From: a virus
Direction: 5' to 3' (one strand)
Virus record (IMG/VR): IMGVR_UViG_3300024502_000002
Span: 1-63,641 of that record
Length of the DNA stretch: 63,641 bases
Shown here: one piece after another, positions 55,379-63,560 of the stretch
Position numbering within the stretch: the first letter of the stretch is position 1
How the letters are laid out: each line of letters starts with the position of its first letter
Position numbers and translations under genes: made by a program
Notes under the pieces: generated by a model
What the model was told of the DNA's origin: nothing
Database searches by the model: none
The model's input: only the letters and a program-made list of their open reading frames with translations

Positions 55379-56332
55379 TCAGAGAGAAACGAGTCCGGGT
55401 TGTGTCCATCCTGTGCCGAAGCATCCACCCATCACACCCCAGTTGATGAACGAGGTGGAAGGAATACCGCCTCCACGGGAGTATTTAGCCTCTTGATTCA
55501 GGAGATTCAGGCATCGCGCCCAGTTTTCCTCGGCTTTCTGGCTGTCGGAACCGTCCTCAAACTTCCACGCCCAAAAACCGGCACGGAGAGCGGGGATGTT
55601 GCCGGGAATCACCCAATCCGTCTCATTCCGCATACGGATGAACCTGCGTTGACAGATGAGTCGGATGGCGTTTTCAGCCTGACCCGTGCGGTAGCGGCGG
55701 TAACAAGGACGGCTTTCACCGGGGTAGTAGGCTCCAATCAAGGCGTTTCCAGCATCGTAGAGCGACCACGACCGCTGCATCACCGTGGATGGGTCTGGCG
55801 TTGCCTGAATGCCCGTCACCTTGCTAAAGCTGTTGGTGGTATTAACGAATGGAGCTGCGCAAGTCACCAACTCGCCGGGGAGGCCATCGTTGTCGAAAAC
55901 CTCCACGCCGTTGTATTCGCCGAAGATGCGAATCTGCTTGCCGTCATCGGCTGCGTTTGTGGCAACCTTGAGGACGCCATCGGTGGAAATATCCGACTGC
56001 GTGGCGAATCCATCACCCATGTCAATGAGCACGCCGGGCCAGTTTAGCGTATCTTGAATCTCGCCGGGTCCATTGATGGTATAGGTGTGGAACTGCGTGT
56101 AGGTCAACGCAGGCATCCGGTTGTAAGTCATGGCGAGCACCGACTCAAACTCGTAGGGCAGTGTGATGAATCCATCCGATGAGGGGAAATCCACCTCCAA
56201 GATGGCCCCGTTCCATTTGCCGGACTTGGTGATACGCTCGCACACCTCGTTGAGGATTTGAAGGAAACTTGCTTCGCCAAACTGCGGCTCAAGCTGCTGC
56301 CGAACGTCGGCTACTGTGAGTTGGGTGTTCAT
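55379..56332 (-). CDS. Neck/head-tail connector-like protein, 317 aa
   Basis: MNTQLTVADVRQQLEPQFGE then a helical and beta-rich body with aromatic residues, a pattern of connector or tail-tube-A-like proteins encoded beside internal virion genes. Its Arg/Tyr-rich middle (YYPGESRPCYRRYRTGQAE) may contact DNA. The exact family is not confirmed. Confidence 0.6.
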   Translation of the reverse strand: MNTQLTVADVRQQLEPQFGEASFLQILNEVCERITKSGKWNGAILEVDFPSSDGFITLPYEFESVLAMTYNRMPALTYTQFHTYTINGPGEIQDTLNWPGVLIDMGDGFATQSDISTDGVLKVATNAADDGKQIRIFGEYNGVEVFDNDGLPGELVTCAAPFVNTTNSFSKVTGIQATPDPSTVMQRSWSLYDAGNALIGAYYPGESRPCYRRYRTGQAENAIRLICQRRFIRMRNETDWVIPGNIPALRAGFWAWKFEDGSDSQKAEENWARCLNLLNQEAKYSRGGGIPSTSFINWGVMGGCFGTGWTQPGLVSL

Positions 56333-56346
56333 CTCGGGTTTGTGAA

Positions 56347-57804
56347 TTAACGGACACCTGCCCGGCTGCTAAGTTCAAGCCACTCCTTCATGGCTTCTTC
56401 TGGAATCTTACGCTTGTTTCCAAGCTCCTGAGATTTGGCTTGGTTTTCTTTAATCATTCGAGTAATTTCTTCAGCCTTGCTGGCTCTGGCTGCCAATTCT
56501 TGTGGCGTAAGTGGGCGAGAAACAGTTTTTGAGGTTTGTGGGCGACCAAACATGAATCCAGACGGGTCCTGACCACCAGCAGGTTGCATAGTCTGCTGAC
56601 CTGATGCAATTTCATCCTGAAGATTTTTCAAGATTTGATAAAGAGAAGATCGCTCGGCATCCATCTCGCGCATCTCATCGGAGGCGAGTCCTTGCGCCCC
56701 ATACTTGGCTTCCAAGAGGGTGAGTTTGCGTTGCTCGTTGGCAGTGAGCGGCTTCTGATTGACAGCAGCCTTACCACCTGCGGCCTTCGCCACTTTCTTG
56801 ACGGCGGTTTTGGCAGCTTCCACCGGCTTGCTTTCTGCCACTTTGACAGCGGGAGCTTCCCTCACAGCAGCTTTTTGAGACGGAAGTGGATTCGGCGGCA
56901 AAATGCTCGTTCTGGCTGGGGCATTGCCACCCAAAACGGATGAGCCACCCGTCATGCCTTGAGTGCCTTGAACGTAGTTTTTGCGCTCAAGGAACGGACG
57001 CATTGGGACCATTTTGCCAAAGTCATCACGAACCATGCTTTGAGGTTTTTGAGAGGGGTCTGCAAACGTGGTCACGCTGCCACGCCCATAAGGCGACGTA
57101 AACGAACTGACGCCATCGCGGCTAGAACGCTGAATGCCACGATTGAAATCGCTCATCATCGCCTTCTCTTCAGCGAGATTCTTGGCGGCAATGGTAGGAT
57201 CGCGGGAGATATTGCCCTCTTTGTCCATCACCATACCAGTTGCTTCATTCCGCTTGTTGTAGTCAGCACGAACCTTGCCGAACTCACCAGCCGCCTTGGC
57301 GTTGGCGATGTTTTGCTGACGGGCGCTCATGTAGGGATTTGGGGCTGGGGCCACTTGAGCTTGAAGGGACGGCTGTTTGGATGGAAAATTGTAGCCAGCG
57401 CGGTATGGTCCAACCGCCGCCATTTTCTCGCCCATTTTGCCCAACGCGCCAGCGCCAGTCTGCTTTTCTTGAGCTTTCCGCGCCCATTCCATCTGAGGTT
57501 CAGTCATGGCGGGGGCTTGAGGCTGTCCCATCCCTGCGTAAGGGTTCTGATACCCCATGCCAGAGCGGTTATACATGGAGTCGTTGAGGTAGCCACCAAG
57601 ATTGGGGTTGTAAAGCAAGCCCAACTGATTGCCGATGGACGCCTCACGATTGATGTCAGCCATTGAGCGGGTTTTATCCCGTTGAGCCAGATAGAAGGCA
57701 TTTAGGCCGGTTGGCGCGTCTCCCTGCCTGCGAGCAAGAAGCCCAGTTCCCGGACCGGTTCCGGGGATATAACTTACATTTCGGGGGCGTGCATCAATAG
57801 CCAT
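56347..57804 (-). CDS. Virion-associated protein, 485 aa
   Basis: Low-complexity and Gly/Asn/Gln/Pro-rich in residues 1-330 (MGYQNPYAGMGQPQAPAMTE), then a Lys/Ala segment and a helical C-terminus (EARASKAEEITRMIKENQAK type). Composition fits an internal or minor head protein. No enzyme motif seen. Confidence 0.6.
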   Translation of the reverse strand: MAIDARPRNVSYIPGTGPGTGLLARRQGDAPTGLNAFYLAQRDKTRSMADINREASIGNQLGLLYNPNLGGYLNDSMYNRSGMGYQNPYAGMGQPQAPAMTEPQMEWARKAQEKQTGAGALGKMGEKMAAVGPYRAGYNFPSKQPSLQAQVAPAPNPYMSARQQNIANAKAAGEFGKVRADYNKRNEATGMVMDKEGNISRDPTIAAKNLAEEKAMMSDFNRGIQRSSRDGVSSFTSPYGRGSVTTFADPSQKPQSMVRDDFGKMVPMRPFLERKNYVQGTQGMTGGSSVLGGNAPARTSILPPNPLPSQKAAVREAPAVKVAESKPVEAAKTAVKKVAKAAGGKAAVNQKPLTANEQRKLTLLEAKYGAQGLASDEMREMDAERSSLYQILKNLQDEIASGQQTMQPAGGQDPSGFMFGRPQTSKTVSRPLTPQELAARASKAEEITRMIKENQAKSQELGNKRKIPEEAMKEWLELSSRAGVR

Positions 57805-57861
57805 AATACCCGCAGATTATTCCCCTAATCCGAGGGTTGGCAATGGGGATTTTAGGCGGTT

Positions 57862-58713
57862 TTAGGACTGATAAGGCACTCCTAATCGAGAAAGAGCGGA
57901 CTCAATACCGATCCTCAAATCTTCCAACGTCACATTCTCCTTCCAATATCTCGTCATCTCGACGCATTTTGGATGCATCAGGTCGCCGTAAAGTTCGAGA
58001 AATGCCACATAGTAGTTGGTTATCTTGTCTCGAAGATTAACGGGAAACGTGCGCTTGGGCCAGTCGAAGCGGTGATTCCACTTCATGTCGGGGTGGCAAA
58101 TTACCTTGCCTCCTTGTTGGCGCGTTTTCTCCGCCATATACCACTCCTCGCCACCAAAGCCTAAGAAGTGCGGGCTGACTCTAGGTGCATGCTTTTTCAG
58201 GAACGAGAAGCACCCCATGCCTTGCGCTGGAATCTCAAATGGTTCCAATGGCATTTTGCCGTTCTCATCCTTGCGGTTTCCCCAAATGCCGTAGTCGTGA
58301 CCTCGCCAGACAGGCTCAATGAGTTCGCTGGTATGCTTGAGGTCGTCATACCAAAGGGGTCCGGTGAGCATGTTTGGAGCATCGTTCTTCACCCAGTAAT
58401 CCATCATCGCTTTAATGAATCCCGGCTGAAGCAGGACGTGACAATCGAGGCCGAGGATCACATCGCCTTTGGCCTCATCGAAGGCCCGATATTTGACGAA
58501 GCTGCTGGTCTTATCCGTCACGTCCACCACTCGCATGCTTGGAGCTGACTTGGCGAAGTGCTTAATCTGCCTGCCGTGGTCGGAATCTGGATTGTTGTCG
58601 AGAATCAAAAACTCGGTGTCAGGCGGGAGTTCTTGGTAGATGCGAAGAGATTGAATGGAAAAAAACACCCCATCATAGTCCGAATGGGTTGCCATTGAAA
58701 TAGTAAGATTCAT
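57862..58713 (-). CDS. Glycosyltransferase family 2-like protein, 283 aa
   Basis: A GT-A enzyme: MNLTISMATHSDYDGVFFSI, FLILDNNPDSDHG, then the metal/nucleotide site GDVILGLDCHVLLQPGFI (D90, H92) and GFGGEEWYMAEKTRQQG with the acidic catalytic region. First of the four-gene cluster beside the mucin-like protein. The donor sugar cannot be read from sequence. Confidence 0.8.
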   Translation of the reverse strand: MNLTISMATHSDYDGVFFSIQSLRIYQELPPDTEFLILDNNPDSDHGRQIKHFAKSAPSMRVVDVTDKTSSFVKYRAFDEAKGDVILGLDCHVLLQPGFIKAMMDYWVKNDAPNMLTGPLWYDDLKHTSELIEPVWRGHDYGIWGNRKDENGKMPLEPFEIPAQGMGCFSFLKKHAPRVSPHFLGFGGEEWYMAEKTRQQGGKVICHPDMKWNHRFDWPKRTFPVNLRDKITNYYVAFLELYGDLMHPKCVEMTRYWKENVTLEDLRIGIESALSRLGVPYQS

Positions 58714-59303
58714 GCAAATCGAATCAATACTTGTTGGTGATTGAGGTTTGTTGCCTCCACAGAAAAATCCATTCCGGTTCGATTCGCAAATTCGATGAAT
58801 GCCCTGAACTCGCCATCAAGAAATTCCTTGTAGTTGAAGAACTCATCGAAGAGAATCAATGGTTTTGAGTTACTGATGACCCCTTCAAGCTCGGTGAGGA
58901 TTGTTTGGGTTGACGAAAACAAATCGCAATCAACATGAATTCCGGCGATGGTTGGTGGCATTGCCTGTTTCCATTGTGGAATTGTCACATCAAACCAACC
59001 CTTCCTAATAGACACATTTGATTTAAATGTGAGCTTTGTGAGGTCTGTTGAGAAGTGCCCCTTTGGATGGCTTGGTGTCCACTTTTCAGGCAGCCCTTCA
59101 AAAGAGTCAAACCCGTGAAACCAACAGTCCGGCCTTACATCTGCCATGTAATTGATTGATCTGCCATTCCAAACGCCAAACTCCAAAAAAGAACCACTGG
59201 AGGGAGCTTCTTTGAGATAGTGGTGCCAAATGTGCGGCCTGCTAAGGCATCGAACCTTTGGGCTTAATACCATGTGATACAGTTCATCTTTTGTGAGATT
59301 CAT
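58710..59303 (-). CDS. SAM-dependent methyltransferase (TylF-like), 197 aa
   Basis: Motif I is SGSFLEFGVWNGRSINYMAD (36-55). A metal-binding-like IHVDCDLFSSTQTILTEL follows near 122-139, then PLILFDEFFNY. This layout matches the TylF/MycF sugar O-methyltransferases. It could cap or decorate the glycan built by its neighbours. Overlaps both genes beside it. Confidence 0.8.
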   Translation of the reverse strand: MNLTKDELYHMVLSPKVRCLSRPHIWHHYLKEAPSSGSFLEFGVWNGRSINYMADVRPDCWFHGFDSFEGLPEKWTPSHPKGHFSTDLTKLTFKSNVSIRKGWFDVTIPQWKQAMPPTIAGIHVDCDLFSSTQTILTELEGVISNSKPLILFDEFFNYKEFLDGEFRAFIEFANRTGMDFSVEATNLNHQQVLIRFA

Positions 59304-59925
59304 ATTGTGGAAATGAGTTTAATCCATTCATTACACCAGAGGCATTAAAGCATTCACAGTTAAGACGTGCTAGAGTTTCCTTCGCCCTGTCGAACAATTC
59401 CATCAAATACTCCACCTTTAGTCTTAGTGGGTCTGGAGTGCCATGACCGTAAAAAGCATCGGGCTTGTATTCTGAAAACACCTCATTAGCCGACTTTCCG
59501 CAAAAGCCCTTAAATTGATCCTGTGGGTTTGGCCTTCCAATCTCCTCCCACTTTGCCACCTTTTCCTGATTGTAATCGTGGTCAAATCCAAGAAGAAGAA
59601 TGCGGCACGGTCGAAAGTTCCATGCAATCCAGTTCAAACCTTGGAAGAATATAGTGTATCCAACATAATGCTCTGGAGATGCGGTTTTGATGGAAAGGTG
59701 CTTGCAGGTTTTTCTTGCCGCATCAGAGTATTCTGGATGTGAGATGGATAATGATTTGGGTATCTCAAAATCGGGTTTAACCGGGAAGTCTCCGGAGCGA
59801 ATCCAAGTGTCACCATCCCTCCAAAGCCTCCATGCGTTGTTAGCCACAACCGTTTGCCTACCATCCCTTAAATCATCTATCTTCAAAGCGGATATACCGC
59901 TCCCAACGTATAGAACTTCTTTCAT
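59284..59925 (-). CDS. Putative sialyltransferase/DUF115-like sugar enzyme, 213 aa
   Basis: MKEVLYVGSGISALKIDDLR then VANNAWRLWRDGDTWIRSGD resembles nucleotide-sugar transferases with a GSGxS loop and an N-terminal Rossmann-like fold. CRILLLGFDHDYNQEK is a further conserved-looking part. Neighbours are a glycosyltransferase, a methyltransferase and a Ser/Thr-repeat protein, consistent with protein glycosylation. Confidence 0.55.
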   Translation of the reverse strand: MKEVLYVGSGISALKIDDLRDGRQTVVANNAWRLWRDGDTWIRSGDFPVKPDFEIPKSLSISHPEYSDAARKTCKHLSIKTASPEHYVGYTIFFQGLNWIAWNFRPCRILLLGFDHDYNQEKVAKWEEIGRPNPQDQFKGFCGKSANEVFSEYKPDAFYGHGTPDPLRLKVEYLMELFDRAKETLARLNCECFNASGVMNGLNSFPQYESHKR

Positions 59926-60341
59926 TATGGGGCCGGGGTTGTCGTCGTTGTCGGCGACGGCGTAGTAGTTGTAGTGCTACTTGTTGTAGTTGTTGAACTC
60001 GTTGTCGTCGTGGAGCTGGTTGTAGTCGTGCTACTCGTTGTTGTAGTCGAACTTGTGCTTGTTGTAGAAGAAGTGGTTGTTGGCGCGGCAGTTGTTGATG
60101 ATGATGTCGATGGGCTGCTGCCAACATACGTTACCACCCCGCCAACGATAGACAGGTATGTTCCGACCTGAATCGGAACAGGCTGAACCGGGCTAGGAAT
60201 GGACGAAGCATTGCTCGTCACCCTTGGCCGATCCAACTGCGAAATCATCACGCCATTTGATCCTTGGTAGGCGGTAATTCCATCATTCCCCCACACCCAA
60301 GGCCTGTTGGTGATGCTCGAATTGCCTAGATACTCGCTCAT
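59925..60341 (-). CDS. Mucin-like Ser/Thr-repeat virion protein, 138 aa
   Basis: Residues 1-74 are a folded-looking part (WGNDGITAYQGSNGVMISQL, VPIQVGTYLSIVGGVV). Residues 75-138 are almost only Ser, Thr and Pro, mainly SSTTTT repeats ending TTTTTPAP. Such tails are natural O-glycosylation sites. The gene lies between two structural genes and the sugar-enzyme cluster, so it is the obvious target of those enzymes. Confidence 0.75.
   Translation of the reverse strand: MSEYLGNSSITNRPWVWGNDGITAYQGSNGVMISQLDRPRVTSNASSIPSPVQPVPIQVGTYLSIVGGVVTYVGSSPSTSSSTTAAPTTTSSTTSTSSTTTTSSTTTTSSTTTTSSTTTTSSTTTTTPSPTTTTTPAP
59928..60119 (-). repeat. Tandem coding repeat for the Ser/Thr tail
   Basis: Degenerate 18-base units reading SSTTTT recur five times with synonymous changes, flanked by shorter TTTTT runs. 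The codons differ between copies, so the protein repeat is kept while the DNA varies. Confidence 0.75.
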
Positions 60342-61132
60342 TGTATGACTCGTTTAGGTGAAACAGGCGGGTAAATCGTGATCTTGCGCCGATAATACTG
60401 ACCGTTCACCAACTGGACATCATCTTCAATGACAAATGGTGCCCAATCGAGGAAATTGGTCGCCGGGAAAATCTGCTTGTTCGGGTTCCAGCTCCCTGTT
60501 TCATCCACGGTGCCTTGCCCAAAGACCTTTTGCGCTCCCGGCACGTTGTTGTCGAAGATCACCTTCGGATGCAGACAGCGGGGGAAGTTGATTTCTTTTC
60601 CAAGAAAGTCTCCGTTGATGTCAGTCGGAATCGGCTGGACGTGGGTAATCTCGGACTGCGAGAACGGCTTGTCGCTCAGATACTCCTCAATCTTGACCAC
60701 CGAGGACACGTTCGGCGTAGGCTTGTAAACATACTTGGCGAAGTAACGAGGGGCTGTGTCGGTCGTGGTGCCATTGTAAACGGCCTGCGGGAAGTCCGTG
60801 GTCTTGTAGATGTCCAGCGAGTAGAGCACGCCGGGCCAAGGATACTGGCGCGTGGCAAAGGACGTGCGAAAGGGCGTTTGGCGTTGCTCTGGCGTCTTTG
60901 ACTTGGCGTAGTAGAACCAGATATCATCCCCTTCCTTGGAGCTATCACAATAGACGTAGGAGGCGAAATCCTGACGCCGTGGCAGGGTCGGGATGCTCGA
61001 CTTGGAGTAAAGCTCGCCAAGCGTCGGCGTGGCGTCCAGCTTCATCTGGTTCGCATCCTGCCAAACCCGGACGCTAAACTCGTCTGGATTCGGCGTCGGA
61101 ATGACTTCGAGCTTGATTTCAGGGGAGGCCAT
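60338..61132 (-). CDS. Virion structural protein, 264 aa
   Basis: A beta-rich, aromatic protein (PNPDEFSVRVWQDANQMKL, YVYCDSSKEGDDIWFYYAKS). It overlaps the repeat-protein gene by ATGA and shares its last base with the gene upstream. Position suggests a tail or decoration role. Confidence 0.65.
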   Translation of the reverse strand: MASPEIKLEVIPTPNPDEFSVRVWQDANQMKLDATPTLGELYSKSSIPTLPRRQDFASYVYCDSSKEGDDIWFYYAKSKTPEQRQTPFRTSFATRQYPWPGVLYSLDIYKTTDFPQAVYNGTTTDTAPRYFAKYVYKPTPNVSSVVKIEEYLSDKPFSQSEITHVQPIPTDINGDFLGKEINFPRCLHPKVIFDNNVPGAQKVFGQGTVDETGSWNPNKQIFPATNFLDWAPFVIEDDVQLVNGQYYRRKITIYPPVSPKRVIQ

Positions 61133-61860
61133 TAGGGAACTTGTGGCGGACTGGTGGCGATAATGTCGCCTTCTTGGTATTCAGCCGGGAGGTAGCGAGG
61201 CTGTGCGCTGGCACCCATGTCAAACAGCCAGAAGGTCTTTTGCAGGAGGGTTTGACGCAGCGGGAAATGGTTGATTTCGTCCGACACACTGGCGGTAAAG
61301 GCGTCTGCCGTGAGACGCCATATCGTCGCTTCTGCCTGAACTCCGGTGATATTGACAACGCTATCGTAGTTCTTGAGTCCAGTGGGTAGGGCCGCGACGG
61401 GGGATGTGACTTCCTGACCCCCATACCAATTTCCAGATGGTTCAATCTCTTCAAGATTGGTCTGGATTGGCGTGCTGGCGGTGAAGATGTCCCGGAACTC
61501 ACTCGACCAAGCCCGCATGGCATCCGTTGAGACAACCGCCGTTCCATCGGTGATGTCCGTTCCGAGTCCAACAACACTGCCTCCGGGCGTTTGGGCCAAT
61601 TTGCAGGTCGAACCACTGGAATTAACTGTGTAGTAAGGCACGCCAGCAGAAATTCCTGAGCCGCCTGTCAGCGTCGGGAAAACGACCACCATTCCGTCAA
61701 CCAGCGTTGCGCCAGTGATTGTCACCACATTTGTTGAGGACACGCCAGCCACGGAAGCGTAAGGCGTCTCCTTCGTGGAGAGGAAAACATCGACCACGCC
61801 GGAGTATTTCGCCCACGTCAGGTTGTTGTTACGGATGAGGTAAAGATTGGTCCCGGCCAT
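61132..61860 (-). CDS. Virion structural protein, 242 aa
   Basis: The start at 61860 (MAGTNLYLIRNNN) is chosen because it follows a promoter by eight bases and the longer frame needs a TTG start. A beta-rich sequence with a Gly/Thr-rich region (VVTITGATLVDGMVVVFPTL). First gene of the 16-kb minus-strand virion operon. Confidence 0.65.
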   Translation of the reverse strand: MAGTNLYLIRNNNLTWAKYSGVVDVFLSTKETPYASVAGVSSTNVVTITGATLVDGMVVVFPTLTGGSGISAGVPYYTVNSSGSTCKLAQTPGGSVVGLGTDITDGTAVVSTDAMRAWSSEFRDIFTASTPIQTNLEEIEPSGNWYGGQEVTSPVAALPTGLKNYDSVVNITGVQAEATIWRLTADAFTASVSDEINHFPLRQTLLQKTFWLFDMGASAQPRYLPAEYQEGDIIATSPPQVP

Positions 61861-61868
61861 AATTTCGG

Positions 61869-61896
61869 AGAATATCACTTGCGCGGGTGAGGGCAA
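61869..61896 (-). promoter_or_regulatory. Promoter of the virion operon, TTGCCC-N16-TATTCT
   Basis: On the minus strand TTGCCC (61896-61891) and TATTCT (61874-61869) are 16 bases apart, eight bases before the ATG at 61860. It drives the long operon of structural genes and is divergent from the cassette at 61919. Confidence 0.6.
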
Positions 61897-61918
61897 GCCG
61901 AGATTTGACCGTTACCTG

Positions 61919-61992
61919 TTGCTTTTGAGGATGTGGCGTCTAAAATAGCGAAGCCGCTGGAACTCGTAATTCCCAGCGGCCTCTAACCTCAA
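61919..61992 (+). promoter_or_regulatory. Leader cassette copy 3: promoter, 5' hairpin, CTAACCTCAA
   Basis: TTGCTT (61919-61924), 16 bases, TAAAAT (61941-61946). An eight-pair hairpin, GCCGCTGG (61953-61960) with CCAGCGGC (61973-61980), starts exactly at the predicted first base (seven after the -10 box), followed by CTCTAACCTCAA and, 15 bases later, the ATG at 62007. Confidence 0.7.
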
Positions 61993-62006
61993 CAAGCTCC
62001 ACGTCC

Positions 62007-62861
62007 ATGAAAAAGCTCATCGAAGCTGGGTCAAATTTATGCCCGGAAGAAGAAGTAATCAATCACACAAATCTACTGATTGATGATGAACCACTCCAAG
62101 TCCTGCCAAAGCTGGCAGTAAGCATGGGGCTGGATGAAGCCATTGTAATCCAACAACTTCATTACTGGCTAAATCCGAGGCGGAAGTCCGGTAAAGTTAT
62201 TGGGGGAAGGAGATGGATTTATAATACCTATAAGGAGTGGCGGGAAACAAACTTCCCATTTTGGAGCGAAATACACATCAAGCGTTTATTCCTCAGCCTA
62301 GAGAAGGCGGGTGTTATTGTCTCCTGTCAGCCCGAAGGAAGGATGAGCCGTCGCAAATACTATCGACTGAGCGACGCTTTCGTTTTGAGGGCAAAAAGAG
62401 GAGAAATTGACAAGCCTGATAGTATCTCAAACGAACCATCATCGTATCAAGTGGATACCATCGTCGTATCCAAACGATCCGTTCCTATTACAGAGACTAC
62501 TAGCAGAGATAACAAGCAGAGAGTCTTAGTCGAAGACACCTCTAGCCGAGGTGCTCACGAATCTGAATCTTTTCCGTCATACAAGCCAGTCTGGAGTCCT
62601 AGAGATGGAACCAAGGAGGAAAAGTTAGACCGAATCAAACCAAGTCCAAACTTCCCATCGGAAGTTGAGTTTGACCGCTTTCTGGAGGACGCTTGCCTAT
62701 ACAACGTCATCAGCAATCGACCGGACCTATATTCTCAACTTTGCGACCATAAATGGCATCAATGGAAAGAACCGCTTAAAAAGTGGATTCCGATCAAAAG
62801 CTGGAAATCCTATGTGACGGCCCTCTCCGAAAAGATGGAGGATGATCTAGCTCATTCTTGA
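62007..62861 (+). CDS. Winged-helix replication-initiator-like protein, 284 aa
   Basis: The pattern PLQVLPKLAVSMGLDEAIVI, QQLHYWLNPRRKSG, RRWIYNTYKEWRETNFPFWS, HIKRLFLSLEKAGVIV is a common phage DNA-binding domain. A polar linker and a C-terminal domain (FDRFLEDACLYNVISNRPDL) follow, like DnaD/replisome organisers. It may be the early initiator, distinct from the one at 35425. The leader cassette upstream suggests dedicated control. Confidence 0.7.
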   Translation: MKKLIEAGSNLCPEEEVINHTNLLIDDEPLQVLPKLAVSMGLDEAIVIQQLHYWLNPRRKSGKVIGGRRWIYNTYKEWRETNFPFWSEIHIKRLFLSLEKAGVIVSCQPEGRMSRRKYYRLSDAFVLRAKRGEIDKPDSISNEPSSYQVDTIVVSKRSVPITETTSRDNKQRVLVEDTSSRGAHESESFPSYKPVWSPRDGTKEEKLDRIKPSPNFPSEVEFDRFLEDACLYNVISNRPDLYSQLCDHKWHQWKEPLKKWIPIKSWKSYVTALSEKMEDDLAHS

Positions 62862-62886
62862 CCACCCCTCCGAATAAGCGTAAGGT
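62858..62886 (+). promoter_or_regulatory. Promoter, TTGACC-N17-TAAGGT, leaderless start
   Basis: TTGACC (62858-62863), 17 bases, TAAGGT (62881-62886), with the ATG at 62894 seven bases later, at or next to the predicted transcription start. The -35 lies at the end of the upstream gene. Confidence 0.7.
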
Positions 62887-62893
62887 TGAGGAT

Positions 62894-63067
62894 ATGACAC
62901 CCTACTCCTGCCCCAAGTGCAAAGCCGATCTAACCGACAAAGAGATACCTGAAAAGTCACGGCATCTGTTTGGTAACTCCACCCACTTCTCGAAAGTAAT
63001 TGGCGAAATTCGCAACGACCGCCATTGGAGTTGGCATTGCCCTTTTTGTAACCATGAATGGAAGTGA
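62894..63067 (+). CDS. Zinc-ribbon protein, 57 aa
   Basis: The start at 62894 (MTPYSCPKCKADLTD) follows the promoter directly. Cys pairs CPKC and CPFC with a His-rich middle (WSWHCPFCNHEWK) form a zinc ribbon. The stop overlaps the next start. Confidence 0.7.
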   Translation: MTPYSCPKCKADLTDKEIPEKSRHLFGNSTHFSKVIGEIRNDRHWSWHCPFCNHEWK

Positions 63068-63285
63068 TGCCTGACCTCTGCCCCACCTGCCACAACGCCG
63101 GACGTTCCTTGTGGAACACATCCTGCCTCTGCACAGGTGATGCCATGCTTCCAACGGCCTTCCATGAATGGTCCGCAAAGAACCGCGTGCCTTACAGCAT
63201 TTCGCAGCCTAAAATTGAGGCTCCAAAAGTGGTTGTCAGCAAGCCGAAGTTGGTGTTTGGTCAGGGTATACCGAAGAAGATATGA
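63067..63285 (+). CDS. Zinc-cluster small protein, 72 aa
   Basis: The start at 63067 (MPDLCPTCHNAGRSLWN) overlaps the previous stop. CPTC and CLC near the N-terminus, then a Lys/Val-rich tail (KVVVSKPKLVFGQGIPKK). Function unknown. Confidence 0.6.
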   Translation: MPDLCPTCHNAGRSLWNTSCLCTGDAMLPTAFHEWSAKNRVPYSISQPKIEAPKVVVSKPKLVFGQGIPKKI

Positions 63286-63560
63286 GTAACGCCAGATATA
63301 TTCCATACCAAAAGCCCATTCCCGTTGAGGAAGCTGAAAAACGTCGCAAGAAGGAAGCTGAGCATCTCCTTGATAGGATTGCAGCTCTTCAAAAAGAGTT
63401 TGTATCGCTAGTAAGTTCCGAGCTTCCGACCACCGAACCAGCCATGCGGGAAGTGTATCCCGGCGATGAGGAGTATGAGGATGCGCCATACACATTCAAC
63501 CACTTTGAATACGCGGGTGATTTCAAATGGATCAATCAGCCAGCCACGGAGACGAAGTAA
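63282..63560 (+). CDS. Small charged protein, 92 aa
   Basis: An acidic helical protein (KRRKKEAEHLLDRIAALQKE) with an acidic end (YPGDEEYEDAPYTFNHFEY). ATGA overlap upstream. Its last codons recur at 1-46 across the circle. Confidence 0.65.
   Translation: MSNARYIPYQKPIPVEEAEKRRKKEAEHLLDRIAALQKEFVSLVSSELPTTEPAMREVYPGDEEYEDAPYTFNHFEYAGDFKWINQPATETK

Noticed and set aside
59928-60119. CRISPR-like or satellite repeat
   Set aside because: The units have no spacers and are in frame as SSTTTT codons of a virion protein.
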